DNA of 49,294 nucleotides from Verrucomicrobiota bacterium (GTDB lineage: Bacteria > Verrucomicrobiota > Verrucomicrobiia > Limisphaerales > JAFGQR01). The notes under the pieces are model-generated. The model saw only the letters and a program-made list of their open reading frames with translations, was not told the origin of the DNA and did not search any database. Every line of letters begins with the position of its first letter. The first letter of the stretch is position 1. A program made the position numbers and the translations under genes. Shown piece after piece: positions 41,716-49,293 of the stretch. The stretch is taken from contig JAFGQR010000097.1 in the NCBI GenBank assembly GCA_016935555.1, positions 1-49,294 on the forward strand, in the 5' to 3' direction.

Positions 41716-42831
41716 ATGTCCTACTCCATGTCCGATCTGCTTCAGTTGATGGTGTCCGAAGGCGCCGCCGACCTGCACATCCGGACCAACATCCCGCCCG
41801 TCATCCGGCTCCACGGCATCCTGCACCGCGTCGAAGGCCCCCCCCTCAGACCCGACGACACCGAGGAACTCGTCTCCAGCATCGCTTCCGAAGACCACAT
41901 CCAGCAGGTGCGCGAGAAGGGCACCGTGGACTTCGGGTTTGCGTTCGGCGAACTGGCGCGGTTCCGGGTCAGCGTCTTCAAGGAGCGCGGCAATTTCGCC
42001 GGGGTGCTGCGGCAGATTCCCACGACGCTGCTGACCCTGGAGCAGCTGGGCATTCCGGTGTCCATCCGGGAACTGCTCTACAAGCCGCGCGGCCTGGTTC
42101 TGGTGACCGGGCCGACCGGTTCGGGCAAGACCACGTCGCTCGCCTCGATGATCAACATCATCAACGAGGAGCGCGAAGACGCCCATATCATCACCATCGA
42201 AGATCCCATCGAGTATTACCACAAACACAAAAAGGCGGTCATCACCCAGCGCGAAGTCAACGTGGACGTGCCCAATTTCGCGGAGGGCCTGCGACGCGCC
42301 CTTCGGCAGGATCCGGACATTGTGCTGGTGGGGGAGATGCGGGACCTGGAGACGATCGATGCGGCGATCACCGCGGCGGAGACGGGGCACCTGGTGTTTG
42401 CGACGCTGCACACGACGGGCGCGGCGAAGACCATCGACCGCATCGTGAACGCGTTCCCCACCAACCAGCAGGAGCAGATCCGCATCCAGCTCTCCACGGT
42501 GCTGCAGGCGGTCATCTCGCAGCTGCTCCTGCCCCGCGCCGACAAGCCCGGCCGCATCGCCGTGTTCGAGATCATGATCAACACCCCCTCCGTCGCGGCG
42601 CTCATTCGCGACAACAAGACGTTCCGGATCAACTCCGACATCCAGACCGGAGCCAAGTTCGGCATGGTCACCCTGGACGGCTTTCTCATGGAGAAGTACG
42701 AAGCCGGCTTGATTTCGCGGGAGGAAGTGATCACGAAGTGCCAGGATCCCGTGACGGTGCACCAGAAGCTTCTCGAGATGGACCAGGTCCAGGCGCTCAG
42801 ACAGGGCGGCGGCGCCGGGCACAGGAAATAA
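41716..42831 (+). CDS. pilT: Twitching-motility retraction ATPase
   Basis: Powers type IV pilus disassembly. 371 residues. N-terminal domain [20 protein letters not shown] with the PilT-typical SDLHI-like start; Walker A GPTGSGKT at 132-139; [20 protein letters not shown] (Asp box); [20 protein letters not shown] (Walker B); [20 protein letters not shown] (His box); and [20 protein letters not shown], a PilT hallmark. No GspE_N domain or Cys-type zinc site, as expected. The stop codon overlaps the next ATG (TAATG). Lies between the two PilB-like genes. Confidence 0.95.
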   Translation: MSYSMSDLLQLMVSEGAADLHIRTNIPPVIRLHGILHRVEGPPLRPDDTEELVSSIASEDHIQQVREKGTVDFGFAFGELARFRVSVFKERGNFAGVLRQIPTTLLTLEQLGIPVSIRELLYKPRGLVLVTGPTGSGKTTSLASMINIINEEREDAHIITIEDPIEYYHKHKKAVITQREVNVDVPNFAEGLRRALRQDPDIVLVGEMRDLETIDAAITAAETGHLVFATLHTTGAAKTIDRIVNAFPTNQQEQIRIQLSTVLQAVISQLLLPRADKPGRIAVFEIMINTPSVAALIRDNKTFRINSDIQTGAKFGMVTLDGFLMEKYEAGLISREEVITKCQDPVTVHQKLLEMDQVQALRQGGGAGHRK

Positions 42832-44534
42832 TGGCTATGATCGACAACCCGCTGCTGGCGCTGATCAAGGACCGCGGTTTGCTGGACGACCTGCAGATTG
42901 AGGAGGTGCTGCAGGAACAGGCGCGCAGCGGGAAGCCTTTCATGCAGGTGCTGCAGGACATGGGAATGGTCGACATGGACACCCAGCTGCAGATCATCGC
43001 CGAACACCTGGGCACCGAAGTCGTCCGGCTCTCCAACCTCGACATCCCGCACGAGGTCATCCAAACCGTGCCCCCCGCCACGGCGCGGATGTACCAATGC
43101 ATCCCGGTCAGCACCTACGGTTCCACGGTCCAGCTGGCCCTGGCCGATCCCCTGAATCCCCAGGTGCTCGACGAACTCGGATACGTCATCGGCAAGGAAA
43201 TCCAGGTGGTCGTCGCCGACCCCGCCGGCGTCGAGCAGGCCATCAACCGCTATTACGGCGAAGAAAGCGAGAACGTCAGCCAGATCCTCAAGGAGCTGGG
43301 CGCCGACCAGGAAATCGCCCGCGAGGCCGAGGAGGCGACGGCCAGGGACGACGGCAACGATCTGGCGGACTTGGCCAACGAGACGCCCATCGTGCGTTTC
43401 GTGAATCTCGTGCTGTTCCAGGCCATCCAGGACCGCGCCAGCGACATCCATTTCGAGCCCTTCGAGGACGAGTTCAAAATCCGCTACCGCGTCGACGGGG
43501 CGCTCTACGAAATGTCGCCGCCTCCCAAGCACCTGGCCCTGCCGGTGACCTCCCGCCTCAAGGTCATGGCCAACCTCAACATCGCCGAACGCCGCGTCCC
43601 CCAGGACGGCCGCATCACCTTCCACGTCGCCAACCGGCAGGTCGACCTGCGCATGTCGACGCTGCCAACGCAATTCGGGGAGTCGGTGGTGCTGCGCGTG
43701 CTGGACCGCTCGGCGGTCAATCTCGATCTGGAAGGGCTCGGCCTGCCGAAAGTGGTGCTCGATTACACCACCGACGCCATCCAGCAGCCCAATGGCATTT
43801 TCATCGCGACCGGCCCCACGGGCTCCGGAAAGACCACGACCCTCTATTCCTGCCTGCGCCGCGTCAACACCATCGATGTCAAACTGCTCACGGCCGAAGA
43901 CCCGGTCGAGTATGACATCGACGGAATCATGCAGGTGGCGATCAACGAGGCGGTGGGCATGACGTTCGGACGCGCCCTCCGCTCCTTTCTGCGGCAGGAC
44001 CCGGACATCATCATGATCGGGGAAATGCGCGACCTGGAGACGGCCCAGATTGCCATACAGTCCTCGCTGACGGGCCACCTGGTGCTCAGCACCCTCCACA
44101 CCAACGACGCCCCCGGCGCCGTGACGCGCCTGGTCGACATGGGCGTGGAGCCGTTCCTCATCTCCTCCACCCTCATGGCCGTTCTGGCCCAACGGCTTGT
44201 CCGCACCATCTGCAAGAAATGCCGGACCCCCTTTGAGCCGACCGAGAGCCAGTTGGCCCTGCTGAACCTCTCGCCCCACGACATCGGCGACAAGGTGTTC
44301 TACTACGGACGCGGCTGCCAGAACTGCAACGACACCGGCTACAAGGGCCGCAAAGGCATTTTCGAATTGCTCGTGAACACCGATCCGATCCGCGGTCTAA
44401 TCAATCAGCGCGCGCCGACCGTGGTGCTTCGCCAGAAGGCCGTCGAGCTGGGCATGGTCACCTTGCGCGAGGATGGCTTGCGAAGCATCTTTGACGGCGA
44501 CACCACGATCGAAGAAGTGGTCAAGTACACCTAG
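42831..44534 (+). CDS. pilB: PilB-type pilus extension ATPase (second copy)
   Basis: 567 residues; the ATG at 42831 overlaps the pilT stop. MshEN/GspE_N domain in residues 1-145 ([40 protein letters not shown]), then an acidic linker. ATPase core: [20 protein letters not shown], Walker [12 protein letters not shown] near 330, [60 protein letters not shown]. Zinc-type CxxC pairs CKKC and CQNC. It is closer to pilC (16 bp) than the first copy is, so it is the better candidate for canonical PilB. Two different extension ATPases in one operon suggest two pilus or secretion modes, or heteromeric motors (inference). Confidence 0.94.
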   Translation: MAMIDNPLLALIKDRGLLDDLQIEEVLQEQARSGKPFMQVLQDMGMVDMDTQLQIIAEHLGTEVVRLSNLDIPHEVIQTVPPATARMYQCIPVSTYGSTVQLALADPLNPQVLDELGYVIGKEIQVVVADPAGVEQAINRYYGEESENVSQILKELGADQEIAREAEEATARDDGNDLADLANETPIVRFVNLVLFQAIQDRASDIHFEPFEDEFKIRYRVDGALYEMSPPPKHLALPVTSRLKVMANLNIAERRVPQDGRITFHVANRQVDLRMSTLPTQFGESVVLRVLDRSAVNLDLEGLGLPKVVLDYTTDAIQQPNGIFIATGPTGSGKTTTLYSCLRRVNTIDVKLLTAEDPVEYDIDGIMQVAINEAVGMTFGRALRSFLRQDPDIIMIGEMRDLETAQIAIQSSLTGHLVLSTLHTNDAPGAVTRLVDMGVEPFLISSTLMAVLAQRLVRTICKKCRTPFEPTESQLALLNLSPHDIGDKVFYYGRGCQNCNDTGYKGRKGIFELLVNTDPIRGLINQRAPTVVLRQKAVELGMVTLREDGLRSIFDGDTTIEEVVKYT

Positions 44535-44550
44535 AGCGAAAGGTCAACGC

Positions 44551-45843
44551 ATGGGCAAATTCAACTATGTCGCCCTGGACTCCCGCGGCAAGGAAACCAA
44601 GGGAACGCTCGAAGTCAGCAGCCAAAACGAAGCCATTGGCCGGCTCAAGGAAATGGGGTATTTCCCCACCAAGGTCGTCGAAATCAAGGGCAAGGACAAG
44701 GCGGAGTCCAAAGCGGCCAGGGGAACCGCGCCCTCCAAAGGCAAGAAGGGCGCCCTCGACATCAAAATCAACATCCGGATTCCGGGGTTGAGCGGGCGGG
44801 TCAACACCAAGACACTGACCACGTTCACGCGCCAGCTGGCGACGCTGGTGGACGCCGGCCTGCCGCTGTTGCGCGGGTTGCGCGTGCTCGAGAAGCAGGA
44901 GCCGAATCCGACGCTCAAGGGGGTCATCAACCAGCTGGCAATTTCGATCGAGGGGGGCAGCACCTTTTCGGAAGGCCTGGCGCAGCACCCCAAGATCTTC
45001 AACCGCCTGTTCGTCAACATGGTCAAGGCGGGCGAACTGGGCGGCGTGCTCGAAGTGGTGCTCGCCCGCCTCGCCGATTTCATGGAGAAAGCCCAGAAGA
45101 TCAAGGGCAAGGTCGTCGCCGCCATGTTCTACCCCTCCGCCGTGCTCGTGGTCGCCGTCACCATCCTCGGCATCCTCATGGTCTATGTCGTGCCCCAGTT
45201 CCGCAACATCTTCGCCGAAATGATGGGCAAGGACAAAAGCCTGCCCACCTTCACCGAACTGGTCCTGGGCATCAGCGATGCCATCGCCAACAACTTCATC
45301 GTCACCGCCTCCTGCACCGCCGCTGTCATCTTCGGCCTCGTCATGCTCGTCAAAACGCGCCCCGGCCGGCGCGTGTTCGATACCGCCAAACTCAAAGCCC
45401 CCGTCTTCGGGCCCGTCCTGACCAAAGTGGCCATCTCCAGGTTCACCCGCACCCTGGGCACCCTCGTCAGCAGCGGCGTCCCCATCCTCCAGGCCCTCAC
45501 CATCGTCAAGGAAACCTCCGGCAACGTCATCGTCGGCTCCGCCGTCGCCGCCGTCCATGAAAGCGTCAAAGAGGGCGAAACCATCACCGCCCCGCTCGAA
45601 GCCGCCAACATCTTCCCCCCCATGGTCGTCAGCATGGTCGACGTCGGCGAGCAAACCGGCGCCCTGCCGGAAATGCTCATGAAGATCGCCGACACCTACG
45701 ACGAGGAAGTCGACAACGCCGTTTCGGCCATGACTTCGCTGCTCGAACCCATCATGATCGTGTTCCTCGCCGTCATCGTCGGCAGCATCGTCATCGCCCT
45801 GTTCCTGCCCCTCATCACCCTCATGGAAAGCCTCGGCACCTAG
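44551..45843 (+). CDS. pilC: Inner-membrane platform protein of the type IV pilus
   Basis: 430 residues from ATG 44551, AAAGG 8 bases upstream. N-terminal signature MGKFNYVALDSRGKETKGTL and EAIGRLKEMGYFPTKVVEIK, a Lys-rich linker, then two GspF domains each with the family pattern: TFTRQLATLVDAGLPLLRGL and SRFTRTLGTLVSSGVPILQA. Transmembrane helices at MFYPSAVLVVAVTILGILMV, FIVTASCTAAVIFGLVMLV and IMIVFLAVIVGSIVIALFLP. The conserved PPMVVSMVDVGEQTGALPEM motif is present. PilC couples the ATPases to the pilin filament. Pilin, PilM-Q and PilD genes are not in the window. Confidence 0.95.
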   Translation: MGKFNYVALDSRGKETKGTLEVSSQNEAIGRLKEMGYFPTKVVEIKGKDKAESKAARGTAPSKGKKGALDIKINIRIPGLSGRVNTKTLTTFTRQLATLVDAGLPLLRGLRVLEKQEPNPTLKGVINQLAISIEGGSTFSEGLAQHPKIFNRLFVNMVKAGELGGVLEVVLARLADFMEKAQKIKGKVVAAMFYPSAVLVVAVTILGILMVYVVPQFRNIFAEMMGKDKSLPTFTELVLGISDAIANNFIVTASCTAAVIFGLVMLVKTRPGRRVFDTAKLKAPVFGPVLTKVAISRFTRTLGTLVSSGVPILQALTIVKETSGNVIVGSAVAAVHESVKEGETITAPLEAANIFPPMVVSMVDVGEQTGALPEMLMKIADTYDEEVDNAVSAMTSLLEPIMIVFLAVIVGSIVIALFLPLITLMESLGT

Positions 45844-45884
45844 TGCGGTGTCTCGCAAATAGCGACATACGAGACACCACACTA
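45841..45884. terminator. Large hairpin at the end of pilC
   Basis: TAGTGCGGTGTCTCG and CGAGACACCACACTA pair over 15 bp with one mismatch; the loop is 14 bases. The 5' arm begins at the pilC stop codon itself. There is no T-run after it on the plus strand, so it is either a processing/REP-like element or a weak terminator. Confidence 0.5.
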
Positions 45885-45945
45885 GCCAACCAGGTTTGCA
45901 GGCACAGACTCGGCGTCGACTGCGGGGCGCACGTTCCAATTTTGC

Positions 45946-45973
45946 TTGCCCTCACGCCGGAAGGCGGCATAGT
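45946..45973 (+). promoter_or_regulatory. Possible promoter of tRNA-Ala
   Basis: TTGCCC (45946-45951), 16 bp spacer, CATAGT (45968-45973). Position would give a leader of about 75 bases before the mature tRNA. Confidence 0.3.
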
Positions 45974-46053
45974 AACGCCCGGCAGGCCGGGTGCCGCGGG
46001 CGATCGCCGGCGGCGGTCCCGAGGGGCCACAGCGGGCCCGGCAACCCTGGCGT

Positions 46054-46129
46054 GGGGTCATAGCTCAGTTGGTAGAGCGTCTCGTTCGCAATGAGAAGGT
46101 CCGGGGTTCGACTCCCCGTGGCTCCACCA
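46054..46129 (+). tRNA. tRNA-Ala (anticodon CGC)
   Basis: 76 nt cloverleaf with encoded CCA. Acceptor GGGGTCA/TGGCTCC (two G-U pairs), D arm GCTC...GAGC, anticodon stem TCTCG/TGAGA with loop TTCGCAA, so the anticodon is CGC and reads the GCG alanine codon; T arm CGGGG-TTCGACT-CCCCG. All arms pair properly. A C34 anticodon for Ala suits a high-GC genome that uses GCG heavily. It follows the pilus operon and precedes an AT-richer island. Confidence 0.97.
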
Positions 46130-46259
46130 GGTTTCCATCAGCCAACCAGGCTGCTGCAGTGAACGCGCCGACTGTGCCATGGTTCCATTGAGGCGGTTCT
46201 GTCGGCGCGTCATTGACCAGCGGCGTTTCAACGGCAAGCATGTCGGCAGAATACACAAA

Positions 46260-46282
46260 CGCCGCTGAAGTCATCAGCGGCG
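46260..46282 (-). terminator. Terminator-like hairpin of the VPDGG protein gene
   Basis: CGCCGCTGA and TCAGCGGCG form a perfect 9 bp stem with a 5-base loop, 32 bp past the stop on the minus strand, followed by TTTGTGT on that strand. Confidence 0.6.
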
Positions 46283-46314
46283 TGATTGCTTACAGATGAT
46301 ACTCTGGCGCTGGT

Positions 46315-46875
46315 TTAGCTCAGTTTCCGACGCAACAAACCAAGGCCTGCAACAGCCAGCCCTAACAGCCCCAATGAGAATCCACCGTCCGGAACATTGG
46401 TCGAGGAGCCGAACCCGGTAAAGTGGGAGAGGGCGTAACCCTGTTGCTGTGGCATGTTGCTGATCCAGATGGTTTCGCTGGTGGACGGAATGGAGTTGCC
46501 ATAATCGGCCACATTAAAAAGCACATACCCGGCGTTCTGGCCATCATATTTGGCCAATACCCATTCGTAGGCGGAGACGTCAGTACTTCCACCTCCGATC
46601 TGAGTTCCACCAGTCAGACTTCCGCTGTAATCCGTGCTACCCGTTTTGTACTGTTCATCGTGACCATCACCATTGGCATCATGGCTGTCCGTAGCGGCTG
46701 TGCCTGTTAAGCCTAGCAGATGGTTTGCCCAAGCTAGTTCATTGGCTACAGAACTGTTTTCAGTCCCCGGTTCAATGGTCCCCGCAACACCTGGATCCGA
46801 GATGGTCAAGGCAGAGGCGCTGTGCACCATCAAGCAGGCACTGGCAAGCACTGTGAAGTAATGTCTGAATCTCAT
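46315..46875 (-). CDS. VPDGG-CTERM (PEP-CTERM-like) exported protein
   Basis: 186 residues. Signal peptide MRFRHYFTVLASACLMVHSA, cut near ASA. The mature part is Gly/Ser/Thr-rich (GDGHDEQYKTGSTDYSGSL, GGGSTDVSAYEWVLAKYD, AGYVLFNVADYGNSIPST). The C-terminus has the sorting layout: VPDGG motif near residue 161, a hydrophobic helix, then a basic end RRKLS. Such tails direct proteins to an exosortase-type transpeptidase and the outer surface; VPDSG/VPDGG variants are characteristic of Verrucomicrobia. No exosortase gene is in the window. Codon use is AT-richer than its neighbours. The terminator lies downstream. Confidence 0.85.
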   Translation of the reverse strand: MRFRHYFTVLASACLMVHSASALTISDPGVAGTIEPGTENSSVANELAWANHLLGLTGTAATDSHDANGDGHDEQYKTGSTDYSGSLTGGTQIGGGSTDVSAYEWVLAKYDGQNAGYVLFNVADYGNSIPSTSETIWISNMPQQQGYALSHFTGFGSSTNVPDGGFSLGLLGLAVAGLGLLRRKLS

Positions 46876-47026
46876 GATCTACCTTTGTAGCAGGCTTGAT
46901 TCTCTTATAAACAAATTACTTAGTATAAATCAGCAATTACACAAATACCCAATCTGAAAAGAGCACAGTTCATGCCGTCTGCTAAGTGCGGGCTGATTGT
47001 CTCAATGTGACTTATTGACAAGCAAC
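46876..47026. other. AT-rich upstream region of the VPDGG gene
   Basis: Unusually AT-rich for this window (long runs of A/T around 46905-46960). No gene seen; expected to hold the promoter of the minus-strand gene, but no clear -35/-10 or -24/-12 pair was identified. Confidence 0.5.
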
Positions 47027-47110
47027 GGCTAACAAAAACTACTTAGTTTGGCTGCGGCACTCAATCTACGTTCAGATTGTAAGATCCGCCGACACTTGCA
47101 GGGGTTATGC
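47027..47110. other. attC-like hairpin (speculative)
   Basis: GGCTAAC (47027-47033) at one end and GTTATGC (47104-47110) at the other resemble the outer core sites of integron attC elements. Between them CAATCT/AGATTG (47062-47067 and 47074-47079) and GCGG/CCGC (47054-47057 and 47086-47089) make an interrupted stem with internal loops. No integrase is in the window, so this may be chance. Confidence 0.25.
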
Positions 47111-47226
47111 GGACGCTGTCTGAAGCGCAACATCTTTATAAAGAGATGGTTGCAGCAATCCAGCTTTGCTGTCAAAACTGCAAGGTAGGTTATCAAATCC
47201 CGCATTCTCGTGATAAGCCATTTTGA
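47107..47226 (+). CDS. Possible small protein (39 residues)
   Basis: ATG 47107 to TGA 47226. MRTLSEAQHLYKEMVAAIQL followed by CCQNCKVGYQIPHSRDKPF, giving a helix and a Cys-rich turn (CC-x-x-C). It starts inside the attC-like core GTTATGC, as cassette genes may. No ribosome binding site stands out and the size is near chance, so low confidence. Confidence 0.2.
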   Translation: MRTLSEAQHLYKEMVAAIQLCCQNCKVGYQIPHSRDKPF

Positions 47227-47414
47227 ATAAGCACATTACAAACAAACTGTCACCTGTGCAATGTAAGAAATATCTACATTTTATCCGTTGATCTGTTGGC
47301 TTTGGCTTGGCCTGAAATGACCGGTTGACGCCCAAAAAGGCCAGGCATGAGGGAATCATGCGGGACGACGCGCCGAGGACCGGGCGCGGTCCGGTGCGAT
47401 CCCACAAAACGGCA
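47227..47414. other. Transition from AT-rich to GC-rich sequence, no gene seen
   Basis: Composition changes near 47330. No reading frame with start, length and signal typical of a gene was found on either strand. Confidence 0.4.
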
Positions 47415-47443
47415 TTGACCGCGCCAGTGCGAACGCCTACACA
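47415..47443 (+). promoter_or_regulatory. Promoter immediately before the adenosine-specific kinase gene
   Basis: TTGACC (47415-47420), 17 bp spacer, TACACA (47438-47443). The ATG begins 6 bases after the -10 box, so the predicted transcript would have almost no leader. Confidence 0.45.
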
Positions 47444-47449
47444 GGGGCC

Positions 47450-47938
47450 ATGGAGCTTACGACAGTCGCCATCGAGAAGCCGGAGGCGGTCAACGTCATT
47501 CTCGGACAGACGCATTTCATCAAGTCGGTGGAGGATCTCCATGAGGTGCTGGTGCAGGCGGTGCCGGGCATCCGGTTCGGCCTTGCCTTCTGCGAGGCAT
47601 CGGGCAAATGCCTGGTGCGTTGGACGGGCACGGATCCCTCCATGATCGAGCTGGCCCGCCGCAACGCCGGCGCCATCGGCGCCGGCCACACCTTCATCAT
47701 CTTCCTGGCCGAAGGCTTCTTTCCCGTCAACGTGCTGAATGCGGTGAAAATGGTGCCTGAAGTGTGCCGGGTTTTCTGCGCCACCGCCAATCCGACGGAG
47801 GTCGTCGTGGCCGTGACCGGGCAGGGCAGGGGCATTCTCGGCGTGGTGGATGGTGCCTCGCCCAAGGGTGTGGAAGGCGACGAGGACATCCGGTGGCGCA
47901 AGGATTTCCTGCGCCGGATCGGGTACAAACTGCAATGA
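47450..47938 (+). CDS. Adenosine-specific kinase family protein
   Basis: 162 residues, the usual length of this small conserved family (annotated adenosine-specific kinase). Nearly the whole protein follows the family pattern: MELTTVAIEKPEAVNVILGQ, THFIKSVEDLHEVLVQAVPG, IRFGLAFCEASGKCLVRWTG, NAGAIGAGHTFIIFLAEGFF, PVNVLNAVKMVPEVCRVFCA, TANPTEVVVAVTGQGRGILG, VVDGASPKGVEGDEDIRWRK and DFLRRIGYKL. The enzyme activity rests on few studies, so the label is tentative although the family is certain. It stands alone between the AT-rich island and a convergent Hyi-like gene. Confidence 0.9.
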   Translation: MELTTVAIEKPEAVNVILGQTHFIKSVEDLHEVLVQAVPGIRFGLAFCEASGKCLVRWTGTDPSMIELARRNAGAIGAGHTFIIFLAEGFFPVNVLNAVKMVPEVCRVFCATANPTEVVVAVTGQGRGILGVVDGASPKGVEGDEDIRWRKDFLRRIGYKLQ

Positions 47939-48127
47939 GGCCGGGTCTCAGACCTGAGGCTGACCGCCACTGAACGCGGAGGAACACGAATTGGGAAACC
48001 TTGGATTCCCTTGGGCTTCCTTGGCGTCCGTTGGCGCTTCAAAAGTCGATCGTCCCACAACACGTTCGTAAACTCGCGGATTTCTGGCAAGAAACTGCGA
48101 GCGCCCGTCTTCGCCGCGGCGGCGCAC

Positions 48128-49000
48128 TCAAACCGTGCAGAGCCGGATCATCTTTTCCAGCGTGCCCAGCGGGTCGCGGGTTGGGGTGTATTCGTGCGAC
48201 AGGAAGCCCTCGAAGCCGGTGTCGGCGATCGCGCGGCAGATGGCGGGGTAATTGAGTTCCTGGGTGTCGTCGAACTCGTGGCGGCCGGGGTTGCCCGCGG
48301 TGTGGAAATGGGCAATGTACTGGATGTTGTCGCGGAGGGTGCGGATGACGTCGCCTTCCATGATTTGCATGTGGTAGATGTCATACAGCAGTTTGACCCG
48401 GGGCGAGTTCACCCGCTTGCACACGTCGACGCCCCACGCGGTGTGGTCGGCCATGTAGCCCGGGTGATTCACCTTGCTGTTCAGCAGCTCGATACAGAGC
48501 GTCACCTGCTGCTCCTCCGCCAGCGCCTTGATCCCGTTGAGAAACGCCACCGCATGGTCCGCTCCTTCCGCGTCCGACATCCCCGCCCGGTCGCCGGCCA
48601 ATACGATTACGTTCGGAGCGCCCGCGGCCGCCGCGGCGCGAATGGCGTCCCGCATTTTGCGGTCGATGTCGGCATGGTATTGGGGATTGTTGATGCCCTG
48701 CTTGATGCCCGAGCCGCCGGGAACCATCGTGGGAACCAACCCATGCTTCTTGAGCGTCGCGAACGTGTCCGGCCCCACCAAGTCCATCCCCGCCACCCCC
48801 AGGCGCGCAGCCTCGCGGCACATCCCGTCCAGGTCGATCTTCATGCCTCGAAACACGCCCCGGCAGATGCCCTGCTTGAGGCGGCCTGTGCCCCCGGAAG
48901 CCGCCCGCAACAGCGAGGAAGCTCCGGCCATGGCACCCGCGGCCGCCATGTAGGAGAGGAACTGACGACGCCCAATAGCGAAGGGATGACGATGGTTCAT
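48128..49000 (-). CDS. Exported hydroxypyruvate-isomerase-like TIM-barrel protein (Tat signal)
   Basis: 290 residues from ATG 49000. Twin-arginine leader IGRRQFLSYMAAAGAMAGAS, cut near LRA. The mature part is a xylose-isomerase-like TIM barrel of the Hyi type: LKQGICRGVFRGMKIDLDGM, RLGVAGMDLVGPDTFATLKK, PNVIVLAGDRAGMSDAEGAD, VTLCIELLNSKVNHPGYMAD with the metal-binding Glu, VKLLYDIYHMQIMEGDVIRT (Asp-His), IAHFHTAGNPGRHEFDDTQE (His) and GFEGFLSHEYTPTRDPLGTL (Glu). All metal ligands of the family appear present. Exported Hyi-like proteins occur with Gfo/Idh oxidoreductases and DUF1080 proteins, where they are thought to act on keto-sugars; true hydroxypyruvate isomerase activity is less likely for an exported protein. 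Confidence 0.87.
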   Translation of the reverse strand: MNHRHPFAIGRRQFLSYMAAAGAMAGASSLLRAASGGTGRLKQGICRGVFRGMKIDLDGMCREAARLGVAGMDLVGPDTFATLKKHGLVPTMVPGGSGIKQGINNPQYHADIDRKMRDAIRAAAAAGAPNVIVLAGDRAGMSDAEGADHAVAFLNGIKALAEEQQVTLCIELLNSKVNHPGYMADHTAWGVDVCKRVNSPRVKLLYDIYHMQIMEGDVIRTLRDNIQYIAHFHTAGNPGRHEFDDTQELNYPAICRAIADTGFEGFLSHEYTPTRDPLGTLEKMIRLCTV

Positions 49001-49064
49001 GGGACACAGCGTAAACGGCCGGACCCGGCCGCGCAACCATGTTCGTAACGCTCCTTGCCGGGCG

Positions 49065-49293
49065 GCGCATCTCAGCTTTTTCCGGATCAGCCTCGTAATC
49101 GTAATCCTAATCGTAATCGTAATCCTAATCGTAATCCTAATCCTAATCCTAATCGCGCTTCCTATTCCGAGCTGCCTTCGTGCAACCGATGGTTGGAGTT
49201 GGCCTTCATCAACCCCACCAGCATGGAAACGATACTCCAGATACGATTAGGATTAGGATTACGAAAAGCCAGAAGGAAAAATCTGAGATGCGC
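49065..49293. repeat. Long-range inverted repeat at the window edge
   Basis: 49065-49083 and 49275-49293 are inverted copies over 19 bases with one mismatch (GCGCATCTCAG[C/A]TTTTTCC on the 5' arm). Inside, each arm carries TAATC-type hexamers in opposite orientation (49093-49152 and 49244-49264). The element may extend past the window. Confidence 0.85.
49093..49152. repeat. Hexamer tandem repeat TCGTAA/TCCTAA
   Basis: Ten uninterrupted hexamers, five TCGTAA and five TCCTAA. The inverted counterpart at 49244-49264 has three or so units (CGATTA GGATTA GGATTA). No gene here. Confidence 0.95.

Noticed and set aside
39824..44279. Long minus-strand open frames (621 and 687 codons)
   Set aside because: Antisense to the PilB-like, PilT and PilB genes; composition typical of shadows (His/Asp/Gln/Val-rich) and no domains.
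46876..47100. Sigma-54-type promoter for the VPDGG gene
   Set aside because: PEP-CTERM genes in other bacteria can use such promoters, but no TGGCAC-N5-TTGC match was found on the minus strand here.
47105..47935. 276-codon minus-strand frame
   Set aside because: Mostly antisense to the adenosine-specific kinase family gene, which matches its family from end to end.
49093..49152. Hexamer tract as a CRISPR array or as telomere
   Set aside because: Units are 6 bp without spacers, which excludes CRISPR; a bacterial chromosome end is not supported by anything else here.
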